The translations under genes and the position numbers were made by a program. A stretch of 64,000 nucleotides of DNA from Kribbella qitaiheensis (GTDB taxonomy: Bacteria > Actinomycetota > Actinomycetes > Propionibacteriales > Kribbellaceae). The notes beneath the pieces are model-generated. The model had not been told where the DNA came from and made no database searches. It saw only the letters and a list, made by a program, of their open reading frames with translations. The stretch is taken from NCBI RefSeq assembly GCF_014217565.1, contig NZ_CP043661.1, positions 4,464,001-4,528,000 of the forward strand. The letters run 5' to 3'. Shown here one piece after another: positions 25,670 to 32,788 of this stretch. Each line of letters starts with the position of its first letter. Positions within the stretch are counted from its first letter, which is position 1.

Positions 25670-26215
25670 TCAGCGTGGGGTGAGGGAGGCCGTCTCGGTG
25701 CTGAGGAGGGAGTAGAGGACCGAGTCGCGCCAGCCGCCGTTGGTGAAGACGTGGTCGCGGAGGTGGCCTTCGTAGGTGAAGCCGAGGCGTTTGACGACGG
25801 CGATCGAGGCGGAGTTCTCCGGGCCGATCGCGGCGGTGACGCGGTGCAGGGCCAGTGGGCCGAAGGCGAAGCGGAGCATCGTGCGGGTCGCGTCGGTGGC
25901 GTACCCGTTGCCCCAGTGGTCGGCCGCGATCATGTAGCCGAGCTTGGCCGCCTTGCCGCCAGTGCCGGCGAGCCGGATGAAGCCGATCACCTGGTCGTCG
26001 TCGATCCGGGTGATAGCCAGCCCGAAGACGGTACGTGGCTCGACCGCGATGTCGGCGATGCAGCCGTCGAGCAGTTGCTGGGCCTTCTCGCGGGTATGGC
26101 TGTCGAACGCCATCCAGTTGGTGACCCTGTCGTCACCGGTGATGGCCAGCAGATCATCGAGGTCTGCCGACCGGAAATCGCGCAGGCGAACGCCATCGCC
26201 GGTGAGCGGGTCCAT
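25670..26215 (-). CDS. GNAT N-acetyltransferase, RimJ/RimL type
   Basis: A 181-residue acetyltransferase. It begins DGVRLRDFRSADLDDLLAI and has the acetyl-CoA loop region ADHWGNGYATDATRTMLRFAF, then NSASIAVVKRLGFTYEGHLRDHVF, the RimJ/RimL pattern. Substrates in this group are protein N-termini or small amines; none can be assigned. It follows the TPR regulator on the same strand by 26 bases. Confidence 0.85.
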   Translation of the reverse strand: MDPLTGDGVRLRDFRSADLDDLLAITGDDRVTNWMAFDSHTREKAQQLLDGCIADIAVEPRTVFGLAITRIDDDQVIGFIRLAGTGGKAAKLGYMIAADHWGNGYATDATRTMLRFAFGPLALHRVTAAIGPENSASIAVVKRLGFTYEGHLRDHVFTNGGWRDSVLYSLLSTETASLTPR

Positions 26216-26241
26216 GGGCGGGATGCTAATCCTTGAACGGT

Positions 26242-27540
26242 TTACCGCGGGTAGGTCTGCATCGGCGTCCGGGTGAACAGTTCGATCTCTTCCTGCAGGT
26301 CGCGAGCGTCGTCGGCCCGGCCGGACTGCCGCAGGGCCTGGTGCACCCGGCGGGCGGAGTGGACGACACCGTTGATCCGGCGCTCGGTCGGCAGACCGAG
26401 GACCGGCGCGATCGCGTCGGCCGCGCCGTCCAGTTCACCGTTCGCGATCCGGGTGATGGCCATCGCGGCGTGGCTGCCGGCGGCGTCGCCGAAGGCCCAC
26501 TCGGGGTGCGACTGGTCCGTGTACGCGTCCACGGCCTGACGGGAGTACCGCTCGGCGGTCTCCCGCTCACCTGGCAGCCAGGCGAGCGCGTCGGCCGCGT
26601 AGTACAGCTGCCGGTTGCGGCCGAAGGTGCACAGACCGCCCATCTCGTCCAGGTCGTCACCCTCGACGACCGTGGACCAGGCGTTTTCCGCGCGCTCCAG
26701 CGCGGCCCGGGTGGCGTCGGCGTTGCCCAGCGCGGCCCAGGCACGGGCCTCGCTGACGGGGAGCCAGACGCTGGTGGTGCTGTTGGCCTGCTCGGCGTAG
26801 CCGGCGCCCAGCTGGGCGTACCGGACCGAGTCGTGCGGGTTGCCGGCCCAGTAGGAGACCAGCGACTGCAGCCCGCGGACCCAGGCGCGCAGCCCGTGGT
26901 GGTCGGCGTTGTCGGCGCAGAGGAAGGCGGTCCTGGCCTGGGTCAGGGCGGCGTGCGGGTTACCGAGATCATGAGATGCCTTGGCGAGTAGACCACCGGT
27001 CACTCCACCGAGGAAGTACAGCTGCCGCAGGTGTTCCGGACGCTGCCGGCTCTCCAGCAACGCGAAGACCAGGTCCTGCGTCTCGACCAGCTGGCCGAGG
27101 ATTTCCGGCAGCGGGCGCTGCGGATAGGCCTTCGCGACGTGTCGGACGTCGTCGTACACCTGTTCCATAGCCTCGCTTCCGAGACCGGTCTGGGCCGCGA
27201 GGGCGAAAGCCCGCGCACGGCTGGCAGCCATGTCGAGTACCTCCATCTCATTACCTGTCGTGATCCGCCCACCCGTTGCAGTCACCGGCACCACCTGGGC
27301 GGCCTGCTCGGGGACATACGGGGCGAAGAGCTCCTCGACCGGCTTGCCGAACATGCGTTGCAGGGTGCGCCGGGTCTGTGGAGTGGTCCCTGCTCGCTCG
27401 CCCGATGCGAGGCGCCGCAGGTGCCGCTCGGTGATGGTTCCACCCAGCTCGACGAACTCGGCGACGATCTCGGAGTAGGTCTGGTTCCGGCGCTGGATCA
27501 GGTGCGCAAGAACCGTCTTTGGCGTATACCTACCCGCCAT
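26242..27540 (-). CDS. HTH-TPR transcriptional regulator
   Basis: A 432-residue protein. Residues 5-55 look like a helix-turn-helix (KTVLAHLIQRRNQTYSEIVAEFVELGGTITERHLRRLASGER), and from ~95 onward there are helical TPR-like repeats (LFALLESRQRPEHLRQLYFLGGV, ALGNADATRAALERAENAW). It is built like NsdA-type actinobacterial regulators of development and antibiotic production, but I cannot place it precisely. It is divergent from a 63-aa gene, and the shared upstream region holds helically phased repeats and a palindrome. Confidence 0.75.
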   Translation of the reverse strand: MAGRYTPKTVLAHLIQRRNQTYSEIVAEFVELGGTITERHLRRLASGERAGTTPQTRRTLQRMFGKPVEELFAPYVPEQAAQVVPVTATGGRITTGNEMEVLDMAASRARAFALAAQTGLGSEAMEQVYDDVRHVAKAYPQRPLPEILGQLVETQDLVFALLESRQRPEHLRQLYFLGGVTGGLLAKASHDLGNPHAALTQARTAFLCADNADHHGLRAWVRGLQSLVSYWAGNPHDSVRYAQLGAGYAEQANSTTSVWLPVSEARAWAALGNADATRAALERAENAWSTVVEGDDLDEMGGLCTFGRNRQLYYAADALAWLPGERETAERYSRQAVDAYTDQSHPEWAFGDAAGSHAAMAITRIANGELDGAADAIAPVLGLPTERRINGVVHSARRVHQALRQSGRADDARDLQEEIELFTRTPMQTYPR

Positions 27541-27621
27541 CGTTCCTCCCGTTCACGTCAGATCAGACGTTGTCTCGACTGAATGCCCCACGACAAGGTG
27601 CAGATCGGCTTTGTCCGCCAG

Positions 27622-27660
27622 AGGTCCGGGAGAGGTCCGGCAAAGGTCCGGTCCAGGTCC
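27622..27660 (+). promoter_or_regulatory. Four AGGTCC(GG) direct repeats at 11-bp spacing
   Basis: AGGTCCGG starts at 27622, 27633 and 27644, and AGGTCC at 27655: the same face of the helix each time. The array lies 82-120 bases upstream of the TPR regulator start and 95-135 bases upstream of the 63-aa gene. Phased direct repeats of this kind are usual for cooperative regulator binding. The binding protein is not known; the TPR regulator itself is the obvious candidate. Confidence 0.6.
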
Positions 27661-27701
27661 TAGAGCGGTCACGGTCGGTCTGTGCACCATTACTGCCATG
27701 A

Positions 27702-27724
27702 CAACCAGTAAGTCCAACTGGTTG
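27702..27724. promoter_or_regulatory. Palindromic operator-like site
   Basis: CAACCAGT and ACTGGTTG form a perfect 8-base inverted repeat around a 7-base centre, 32 bases before the GTG of the 63-aa gene. The position suits an operator over its promoter or leader. Confidence 0.5.
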
Positions 27725-27755
27725 CAAGGCCTGAGAGTTACGGGGTGAGCAAGTA

Positions 27756-27947
27756 GTGGCAATCGCGGAGATGACGTCGCGGCAGCACCGCCGCAGAGTG
27801 CGGGTCTGGTTCGGCGAGCACGTGATCGCGCAGTACGTCGCCGAAGCACCGTTGGCGGCGCGCTACGAGCAGGCGATGCGGAGGCGTTTCACCGGCCTCC
27901 GGGTCACCAACGACATCCTCGGGCCGCAGGAACACGCGGACATCTGA
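27756..27947 (+). CDS. Small conserved-looking protein, 63 aa, unknown function
   Basis: A GTG at 27756 opens 63 codons: a basic N-terminus (TSRQHRRRVRVWFGEHVIAQYV), an amphipathic middle (ARYEQAMRRRFTGLRV) and a short polar tail. The composition and third-base GC look coding, and the protein is divergent from the TPR regulator. A GGGGTGAG stretch lies upstream; an alternative ATG is at 27771. No signal peptide or membrane helix. The hairpin array begins five bases after its stop, so the array may be its 3' untranslated region. I do not recognise a function. Confidence 0.6.
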   Translation: MAIAEMTSRQHRRRVRVWFGEHVIAQYVAEAPLAARYEQAMRRRFTGLRVTNDILGPQEHADI

Positions 27948-27952
27948 GCCTG

Positions 27953-28280
27953 CCGGGTCCTCCTCAGACCCGGTTGTCACTCCTGGAGTCTCCTCACGTC
28001 CAGGAGTGGTAAGTGAAGGTCCGGGGGCACTCCTCAGCCCCCGGACGAAACCAGAGGTGCGGTCCGGAGCTCTCCTCAGCTCCGGACCGCACCGCCCGAA
28101 GCCCGGCTGGGCAAGCGGTTGAGTCCCTGTATCGCCGCTGCCCAGCCGTTCCAACCACCTCCTGGCCGACACCTCGGGCCGGGCGGGGCAAGTGGCTAGT
28201 GACACCTCACCACTAGCCACACTCCGAGGTGGCCGACTCCGCTGTGTGACCACCGCGCCTGGGTGGTCACACAGCGGAGT
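27953..28280 (+). ncRNA. Array of eight hairpins, six with C(U/A)CCUC loops; putative structured RNA
   Basis: Nearly all of this 328-base convergent gap is palindromic. Stems: 27953-27973 (7 bp), 27978-28008 (10 bp), 28019-28046 (10 bp), 28056-28093 (16 bp), 28104-28148 (9 + 5 bp), 28161-28183 (7 bp with one G-U pair), 28192-28220 (10 bp), 28236-28280 (19 bp). The first four loops carry CTCCTC(A), while the sixth and seventh carry ACACCTC. Stem sequences are unrelated to each other while the loops agree, so the loop is the conserved part. CTCCTC is complementary to a Shine-Dalgarno GAGGAG; on the other strand the loops read GAGGAG. The last, 19-bp hairpin can act as terminator. No known RNA family matches as far as I can tell. 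Confidence 0.6.
28236..28280. terminator. Perfect 19-bp terminator hairpin at the end of the array
   Basis: ACTCCGCTGTGTGACCACC (28236-28254) pairs perfectly with 28262-28280 across a 7-base loop; TTATTT follows on the plus strand. The right arm overlaps the last codons of the minus-strand MarR gene, so it can end transcription from both directions. Confidence 0.7.
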
Positions 28281-28677
28281 TATTTGGGTCCAGGTTGGCG
28301 GCCATCCGCCGCAGTACGTCGATCGTCTGCAGGTACTCCGCGTCGACGATGCCGTTGGTGACCCGGCGGCGCTGCGCTCGTACCTTCTCGGTCAGCTGCT
28401 CGTGCGCGACCGCTCCGGCCGGCGTCAGCCGATCGCCGTCGAGCCAGCCCCGAGCAGTCAGCGGGCCGGTCAACGAGGCGAGCTCGGCCGGGTCGCCGGA
28501 CAGGAACGGCGCCAGCGCGACGGCGAACTGTTCTTCCCGGCGGGCCGCGTTGAGGATCTGCCACTGGCGCCGGTTCAGCCCGTCCGCCGCGAGGGTCTGC
28601 TCGAACGTCACGTCGAGCAGCCGGTCCACTTCCTTCAGCCACCACCCGATAGGCTTGTTGTCACCTGACATATACAT
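28267..28677 (-). CDS. MarR-like winged-helix protein A
   Basis: About 136 residues from the ATG at 28677 (or 28671, two codons later). The pattern is a MarR fold: WWLKEVDRLLDVTFEQTLAADGLNRRQWQILNAARR, then LTARGWLDGDRLTPAGAVAHEQLTEKVRAQRRRV. The wing is short. It is divergent from a second MarR gene; the starts of the two are nearly superposed on a palindrome. It probably represses itself and its neighbour in response to a small ligand. Confidence 0.75.
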   Translation of the reverse strand: MYMSGDNKPIGWWLKEVDRLLDVTFEQTLAADGLNRRQWQILNAARREEQFAVALAPFLSGDPAELASLTGPLTARGWLDGDRLTPAGAVAHEQLTEKVRAQRRRVTNGIVDAEYLQTIDVLRRMAANLDPNNSAV

Positions 28678-28681
28678 GTCA
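28666..28681. promoter_or_regulatory. MarR-type palindromic operator over both start codons
   Basis: TGACAT and ATGTCA flank the four bases ATAC, giving a 16-bp site that covers the start codons of the minus-strand MarR gene and the 5' end of the divergent one. Wider TTGTTG/CAACAA arms lie outside, slightly off centre. MarR dimers bind sites of this size. Confidence 0.6.
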
Positions 28682-28705
28682 ACAAGCATATATCCGGGAG
28701 AGCTC

Positions 28706-29137
28706 ATGGTCGAGCCCGTGGCCGCGGTCGAGACGGCGATGGTGGCGATCCGCCGTCGCCAGATGCTGCGGTTCTTCGCCCAGGCCGCGGGCGTGCAGGA
28801 CGACTCCGGCCAGCAGGTGATCGACGCGATCGAGGCGGCCGGCGACGAGCCGATCGGTGTGAACGGCGTCGCCGAACGTCTCGGCGTCGACCAGCCGCGG
28901 GCGAGCAAACTGGTCGCTGCCGCGGTCGGCGCCGGCCTGATCCGGCGCGAAGCCGATCAATTGGACGGCCGGCGGATCAATCTCGTCCTCACCGCCGCGG
29001 GCCGGGACCGCCTCGAGATCGTCCACACCTTCCGCCGCCGCAAGTTCGCCGCCGCCATGGCCGACTGGCCGGAAGCCGACCAGGAAACCTTCGCCGTCCT
29101 CCTGACCCGCTTCGTCACCGCCCTCGGCACCCAGTAA
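28706..29137 (+). CDS. MarR-family regulator B
   Basis: The ATG at 28706 follows GGGAG and gives 143 residues. The winged helix is VNGVAERLGVDQPRASKLVAAAVGAGLIRREADQLDGRRINLVLTAAGRDRL, a clear MarR HTH and wing with the usual D-G-R-R. An in-frame ATG at 28676 exists but lies in the operator. It pairs head-to-head with MarR-like protein A; two divergent MarR genes sharing one operator suggests cross-regulation. Confidence 0.85.
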   Translation: MVEPVAAVETAMVAIRRRQMLRFFAQAAGVQDDSGQQVIDAIEAAGDEPIGVNGVAERLGVDQPRASKLVAAAVGAGLIRREADQLDGRRINLVLTAAGRDRLEIVHTFRRRKFAAAMADWPEADQETFAVLLTRFVTALGTQ

Positions 29138-29192
29138 AACTCCGCCGACCACCCATCCGGGCGCCCGCGCCCCGCCCGCCGCCGGAGGCGGC

Positions 29193-30206
29193 TCAGGCGG
29201 TTGTTTCGTAGACGGCGAAGGGGGCGTCGGGATGCAAGCCTTCCTTGTTCTCGACCAGCCCCTCCGTGCGGATCTCGCCGGCGTACTTCATCCCGATCCG
29301 TTCCATCACCGCCCGCGAGGCGAGGTTGTGCCGTTCCGTCAGCGCGATCACCGACCGTGCGGCCAGCGCTCCGAAGGCGAAGTCCAGCCCGGCCCGGCCG
29401 ATCTCGGCCGCGAGGCCCTGACCGCGGAACTCGGTCCGCAGGGCCCAGCCGAGTTCGAGCCGCTCGGCCGCCCAGGCGCCGCCGTCGTCCAGCACCTCCG
29501 CGATCTGGCGGACCCACTCGTGGTCCGGGTCCAGCCGATCCATCCCGCCCCGGCCGACCAGCGCCCCGCTCGCCCGGTCATAGGCCATCCACTTGCTCAC
29601 GCCGTTGCTCTCCCAGCGCGCCTGGAACGCGGCAGCCCGGCGTACGGCTTCCGCTGTGGACCACGTCCCGGCGTACCACTCTGCTACCCACGGATCCCCG
29701 TGCAGCCGCTCCAGGTCCGCTACATGTCCGGTCAGGACCGGTGTCGGTCCGCTGATCGGCTCAAGCCGCAACCGCGCGGTGAACCTGATCCGGTTCGCGA
29801 GCGCCACGATGTCCCGCAGCCGCCGATCACCGTCGGTCCGGTTCACCATCAACAGGTCCAGGTCGTCCGGCCCCACCCAGGCACTCGCGTCGTGCTTGCC
29901 GTCCTCGAGCCGCGGTTGCCGCAGATCCCCATCGATGGTGACCAGGTAATCGACCTCCCGGCGTACGCGGCCCTCGTACTCCCACTCCCAGTCGGCAACC
30001 GTGGCGTCGATCGAGCGCACCCGCCACCCGGTCTCTTCCTCGACCTCCCGGGCCAGCGCCTGCTCCGGACTCTCGCCGGCTTCGAGGTGCCCACCGACGA
30101 TGTCCCAAATCCCCGGCAACAACCGCCGCTGCGCCGTACGCCGCTGCACGTACACCCGCTGCCGCTCGTCACGAATCAAAGCCCCGACACAATCCACCGC
30201 GCGCAT
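29193..30206 (-). CDS. Fusion of NUDIX hydrolase and GNAT acetyltransferase
   Basis: The ATG at 30206 gives 337 residues. Residues 1-~145 are a NUDIX domain with the full box G-G-H-L-E-A-G-E-S-P-E-Q-A-L-A-R-E-V-E-E, then ETGW. Residues ~160-337 are a GNAT domain (LELGWALRTEFRGQGLAAEIGRAGLDFAF, then HNLASRAVMERIGMKYAGEI). The two enzyme activities, pyrophosphohydrolysis of a nucleotide-like substrate and acetyl transfer, sit on one chain. The substrates are unknown. There is no ribosome site for the longer frame upstream. Confidence 0.85.
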   Translation of the reverse strand: MRAVDCVGALIRDERQRVYVQRRTAQRRLLPGIWDIVGGHLEAGESPEQALAREVEEETGWRVRSIDATVADWEWEYEGRVRREVDYLVTIDGDLRQPRLEDGKHDASAWVGPDDLDLLMVNRTDGDRRLRDIVALANRIRFTARLRLEPISGPTPVLTGHVADLERLHGDPWVAEWYAGTWSTAEAVRRAAAFQARWESNGVSKWMAYDRASGALVGRGGMDRLDPDHEWVRQIAEVLDDGGAWAAERLELGWALRTEFRGQGLAAEIGRAGLDFAFGALAARSVIALTERHNLASRAVMERIGMKYAGEIRTEGLVENKEGLHPDAPFAVYETTA

Positions 30207-30264
30207 ACGAAGCACGCTAGTGCTCCCTATGGGCCAAGAACCCGGCGGCTGGCAGACTGCGAGC

Positions 30265-31140
30265 ATGCGTTTAGACCGGGCGGTGCTCTTCAAGCTGGCG
30301 ACCAACGAACGGCTCGAGCAAGTGGTGAAGGGCCTGCCGGGTGGCGAGGAGAACGCCTGGCGGGCAGCCTCGCGGTATGTCGCCGGCCGGACCCGGGACG
30401 AAGCTCTCACCGTTGCCGATGAGCAGTTGGCTCTCGGTCACGGCATCAGCGTCGACCTGTTCGGTGAGCTGTCCGAGGATTCGGCAGACGCGGACCGCGT
30501 GGTCGACGAGTACCTGGAGCTGGCCGAACTCCTTCCGGCTCCGCCCGCCGACGTCTGGTTGTCCCTCGACCTCTCGCACCTCGCCGTGGATGTCGATCCC
30601 CAAGGTGCGGCCGACCGAGTCGCCAGGATCGCCGAAGCACTACCGTCGGGCCGACGGCTCCAGATCGGTGCGGAGGACACAGCAAGGACCGACAAGATCC
30701 AGCAATGCGTTCTGGACGTAGCGAGCCGCGGACTCAGCGACCGCATCGGCGCGACCGTGCAGGCCAACCTCCTGCGCTCTCCCGACGACATCGACGCCTT
30801 GGTAGCGGCCGGAGTGCAAGTACGGCTGGTCAAGGGCGCGTACGTCGAGCCGACCGGCGCACACCCGTACGGCGAACCGACGGACATCGCGTACCTCCAG
30901 TTGGCGCACCGCCTTGCGGCCAGTGGCGCCAACTGGTCGATGGCAACGCACGACGGCCGCCTGCGGGAAGCGATCCAGCTCGGCGTCGGCACAGTCCCGG
31001 TGGAGCACCTCTTGGGCATCCGCCCCGAAGTACTGGCTCAACTGCGCGACAGGGACATCCCCACTCGCGTCTACATCCCGTACGGCCCCGCCTGGTTCCG
31101 CTACTGGCTCCGCCGCGTCGCAGAGTCCCGCGGCGCCTAG
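30265..31140 (+). CDS. Proline dehydrogenase
   Basis: A 291-residue TIM-barrel enzyme of the PRODH family, oxidising L-proline to pyrroline-5-carboxylate with FAD. Visible features: LSLDLSHLAVDVD, VQANLLRS, VRLVKGAYVEP (the Lys and following Glu of the active-site strand), WSMATHDGRL, and YIPYGPAWFRYWLRRVAES, whose two Arg would hold the proline carboxylate. The monofunctional length fits actinobacterial PRODH; the P5C dehydrogenase partner is not adjacent. The TAG stop is part of the CTAG that bounds the inverted-repeat element downstream. Confidence 0.88.
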   Translation: MRLDRAVLFKLATNERLEQVVKGLPGGEENAWRAASRYVAGRTRDEALTVADEQLALGHGISVDLFGELSEDSADADRVVDEYLELAELLPAPPADVWLSLDLSHLAVDVDPQGAADRVARIAEALPSGRRLQIGAEDTARTDKIQQCVLDVASRGLSDRIGATVQANLLRSPDDIDALVAAGVQVRLVKGAYVEPTGAHPYGEPTDIAYLQLAHRLAASGANWSMATHDGRLREAIQLGVGTVPVEHLLGIRPEVLAQLRDRDIPTRVYIPYGPAWFRYWLRRVAESRGA

Positions 31141-31234
31141 GGCGTGTTTCCAACCCCTGTGCGTACTGCGCGGCACTCGGCACGGCACCTCGGCACCTGC
31201 TCGCGACTGCACAGGGTTTGGAGACACGCCCTAG
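31137..31234. mobile_element. 98-bp MITE-like inverted-repeat element flanked by CTAG
   Basis: The 26 bases at 31137-31162 and 31209-31234 are inverted repeats matching at 24 of 26 positions, beginning CTAGGGCGTGT and separated by 46 bases without coding capacity. CTAG at both outer ends looks like the 4-bp target duplication made by IS5-type transposases. Each CTAG supplies the TAG stop of one flanking gene: proline dehydrogenase on the left, the MFS exporter on the right. It could alternatively be just a long bidirectional terminator, though a 46-base loop is unusual for that. Confidence 0.5.
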
Positions 31235-32682
31235 TCGCGAGGCTGCTCGGCGACCCTGTTCGGCATGAACATCACGGCGAAGACGAGCAGTACCGCGGCC
31301 GCGGCAGCGCCGTAGTACACGTCGTGGATCGCAGGGGCGAGCACGTTGCTGGGGAGCTTCTCCAGGTCGCCGTGTTCGGAGCCGAGTCGACGTGCGACCA
31401 CACCGTTCGCGACTGCACCGAACACAGCGACACCAACAGCGCTGCCGACCGACCGCGCGAACATGTTGGCCCCCGTCACCACACCGCGGCTCTTCCAGTT
31501 GACCGATGACTGTGCAGCGACCACTGAAGGCGAGGCGGTGAAGCCCAGTCCGACACCGATCACGAAGCAGGCCAATGCGAGGTAGAGCACGGAGCTACCG
31601 GAATTCACCGTGAGCAGCAGAGCTGCGCCGATCACCACGATCACCGCACCGAACATCATCGTGGTCCGGTACCCGAGCCGCAGATAGATCCGCCCCGCGA
31701 GCGACGCCGCGATCGGCCAGCCGAGCGTCATCGCCGCCAGCGCGAACCCGGCCACCAGCGCCGAGGTCCCGAGCACTCCCTGTGCGAACAGCGGCACGTA
31801 CGTCGACAGCCCGATCATCAGTACGCCGACCAGCAGCGCGGCCGCGTTCGCCGAGTTCAGCACGCGTTGACCCAGCACCCACAACGGCAGCACCGGCTCC
31901 GGAGCGCGCCGCTCGACGAAGACGAAGGCGGTCAGCAGCAGTACGGCGATGGCCAGGATCGCGATGCTCGTGGCGGAATCCCACGACCACATCACACCGC
32001 CTTCGAGCAGACCTAGCAGCAACAGCGAGCCACCGACCGCGAGCAGGATCGTGCCCGCGTAGTCGATCTGGTGCCGCGTCTTGGCCGCGACCTTCTCCTC
32101 GAACCGGCGCAGCAGCACCCAGGCGGCCGCGAGCCCGAGCGGGATGTTCACGAAGAAGATCCAGCGCCAGGAGATGTAGTCGGAGAAGACGCCGCCCAGG
32201 GTCGGCCCCACGAACGAGGCGATGCCCCAGACGCTGGCGATGTACCCCTGCACCTTGGCCCGCTCGGCGACGCTGTAGATGTCGCCGACGATCGTCATCC
32301 CGATCGGCTGGATCGCGCCGGCGCCGAGGCCCTGGATCAGCCGGAAGGCGATCAGAGCCGGCATGCTCCAGGCGAAACCGCAGAGCACCGAGCCGAGCAC
32401 GAACAACGCGACGCCGAACAGCATGATCGGTTTGCGGCCGCGCTGGTCGGCGAGCTTGCCGTAGACCGGGACCGAGACAGCCTGGGCCAGCAGATAGATC
32501 GAGAACAGCCACGGGAACTGACTGAAGCCGCCGAGGTCCTCGACCACCGACGGCACCGCCGTCGCCAGGATGGTCGCGTCGATCGCCACCAGCCCGATGC
32601 TCAGCATCACGGCGAGCAGGATCGGCCCACGCTCCGACCGCAACCCCACGCCGCTGGAGTCGACCCGCTCAGTAGATGTCAT
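31231..32682 (-). CDS. MFS drug exporter, DHA2 (EmrB/QacA) family
   Basis: A 483-residue protein with about 14 hydrophobic segments. Motifs: the start IDATILATAVPSVVEDL (motif D1), GKLADQRGRKPIMLFGVALFVLGS (motif A), and RLIQGLGAGAIQPIGMTIVGDIYSVAERAKVQGY (motif B/C region). These proteins export amphipathic drugs by proton antiport. It has no adjacent regulator except the more distant genes; its stop lies in the right CTAG of the inverted-repeat element. Confidence 0.92.
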   Translation of the reverse strand: MTSTERVDSSGVGLRSERGPILLAVMLSIGLVAIDATILATAVPSVVEDLGGFSQFPWLFSIYLLAQAVSVPVYGKLADQRGRKPIMLFGVALFVLGSVLCGFAWSMPALIAFRLIQGLGAGAIQPIGMTIVGDIYSVAERAKVQGYIASVWGIASFVGPTLGGVFSDYISWRWIFFVNIPLGLAAAWVLLRRFEEKVAAKTRHQIDYAGTILLAVGGSLLLLGLLEGGVMWSWDSATSIAILAIAVLLLTAFVFVERRAPEPVLPLWVLGQRVLNSANAAALLVGVLMIGLSTYVPLFAQGVLGTSALVAGFALAAMTLGWPIAASLAGRIYLRLGYRTTMMFGAVIVVIGAALLLTVNSGSSVLYLALACFVIGVGLGFTASPSVVAAQSSVNWKSRGVVTGANMFARSVGSAVGVAVFGAVANGVVARRLGSEHGDLEKLPSNVLAPAIHDVYYGAAAAAVLLVFAVMFMPNRVAEQPRD

Positions 32683-32727
32683 GACCTAAAGCAACCTACG
32701 TGACTGGACAACGATTCCCGAAGGCAG

Positions 32728-32749
32728 GACCGGCAGGTGAAACGCGGAC
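32728..32749 (+). repeat. Direct repeat, left copy, upstream of the NACHT gene
   Basis: A 22-base stretch beginning GACCGGCAGGTGAAACGC recurs at 35112-35133 with 21 of 22 bases identical. The two copies bracket the NACHT gene. They are best explained as the 5' flanks of two tandem gene copies. Confidence 0.75.
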
Positions 32750-32788
32750 AGGAGCACGGGCGAACCGCTGGCTCGATACGCTCCGTGG

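Noticed and set aside
27953..28220. Hairpin array as a CRISPR array
   Set aside because: Units differ in length and their stems are unrelated; only the short loop motif repeats, and there are no spacers of constant size or cas genes.
31137..31234. Intact insertion sequence
   Set aside because: Only 46 bases lie between the arms; no transposase is encoded.
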